The position numbers and the translations under genes were made by a program. The notes beneath the pieces were generated by a model. The model was not told where the DNA came from and made no database searches. It was given only the letters and a program-made list of their open reading frames with translations. Positions 14,278 through 14,369 of a stretch of DNA of 14,369 bases are shown here, piece by piece (the stretch's first letter is position 1; every line of letters starts with the position of its first letter). Source of the DNA: an uncultured Alphaproteobacteria bacterium (lineage in GTDB: Bacteria; Pseudomonadota; Alphaproteobacteria; RF32; CAG-239); contig CAKQMD010000036.1 of the NCBI GenBank assembly GCA_934254925.1, positions 1-14,369 on the forward strand, in the 5' to 3' direction.

Positions 14278-14369
14278 AACAATTTAAGAATTGACTGTGA
14301 GGCCTGCGAAGCCAACGACAGCGAATTGACCGCCAGTTGCTGCCGGGTTTGCAAGGCCAGCATATTGGC
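14274..14369 (-). CDS. Flagellin, C-terminal end only (runs off the window)
   Basis: Only the last 31 codons and the TAA are in the window. They read ANMLALQTRQQLAV, then NSLSLASQASQSILKLF, the D0 C-terminal helix of a flagellin. They match the end of the first flagellin at 30 of 31 residues (N in place of T at the second position). The stop codon shares bases with the stop of the convergent basic-protein gene. The gene continues beyond 14369, so its middle region and length are unknown. Confidence 0.9.
   Translation of the reverse strand, partial: ANMLALQTRQQLAVNSLSLASQASQSILKLF

Overview
The window looks like a piece of an alphaproteobacterial chromosome, probably from an uncultured, possibly host-associated lineage. 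The evidence is a flagellin whose N-terminal region reads like Azospirillum/Caulobacter-type flagellins, a four-PAS membrane protein that resembles the sensory part of DivL-like kinases, and queuosine and t6A tRNA-modification genes with proteobacterial motifs. The taxonomic call is an inference from a few protein families; no rRNA or tRNA gene is present to confirm it. The DNA is almost entirely coding, no gap reaches 300 bases, and I see no insertion sequence, CRISPR array, phage gene or attachment site.

Layout. 15-1844 (-): a large flagellin with conserved ends but a roughly 310-residue beta-helix-like insert in the surface-exposed middle. 2003-2953 (-): a LOG-family nucleotide phosphoribohydrolase-like protein, two bases downstream of tgt (2956-4080, -), the queuosine tRNA-guanine transglycosylase. 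4179-5606 (-): a single-pass membrane protein with a charged coiled coil and a TPR-like end. 5714-6499 (+): a three-pass membrane protein whose soluble domain looks like an endonuclease/exonuclease/phosphatase (EEP) fold that has lost its catalytic motifs. 6470-7954 (-): a membrane-anchored TPR protein overlapping that gene tail to tail. 8028-10466 (+): a Lon-like AAA+ serine protease, followed with an ATGA overlap by a low-molecular-weight protein tyrosine phosphatase (10463-10942, +). 10932-11591 (-): tsaB. 11690-13396 (+): a TM + four-PAS protein that ends where a histidine kinase domain would normally follow. 13480-14277 (+): an unrecognised basic, helical protein. 14274-14369 (-): the last 31 codons of a second flagellin, whose tail is nearly identical in protein to that of the first.

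How the parts fit. Two flagellin genes on the same strand bracket about 12 kb of mostly housekeeping and envelope genes. Likely transcription units are 475-aa gene > tgt > LOG (-), Lon-like > PTP (+), and the PAS gene perhaps with the basic protein (+). The flagellin has its own leader, with a sigma-54-like GG-N10-GC element. The most unusual items are the flagellin with the beta-helix-like insert, the kinase-less PAS protein, the apparent EEP pseudoenzyme, and the basic protein sharing its stop-codon bases with the second flagellin. I did not find a defence system or other obvious multi-gene novel system.
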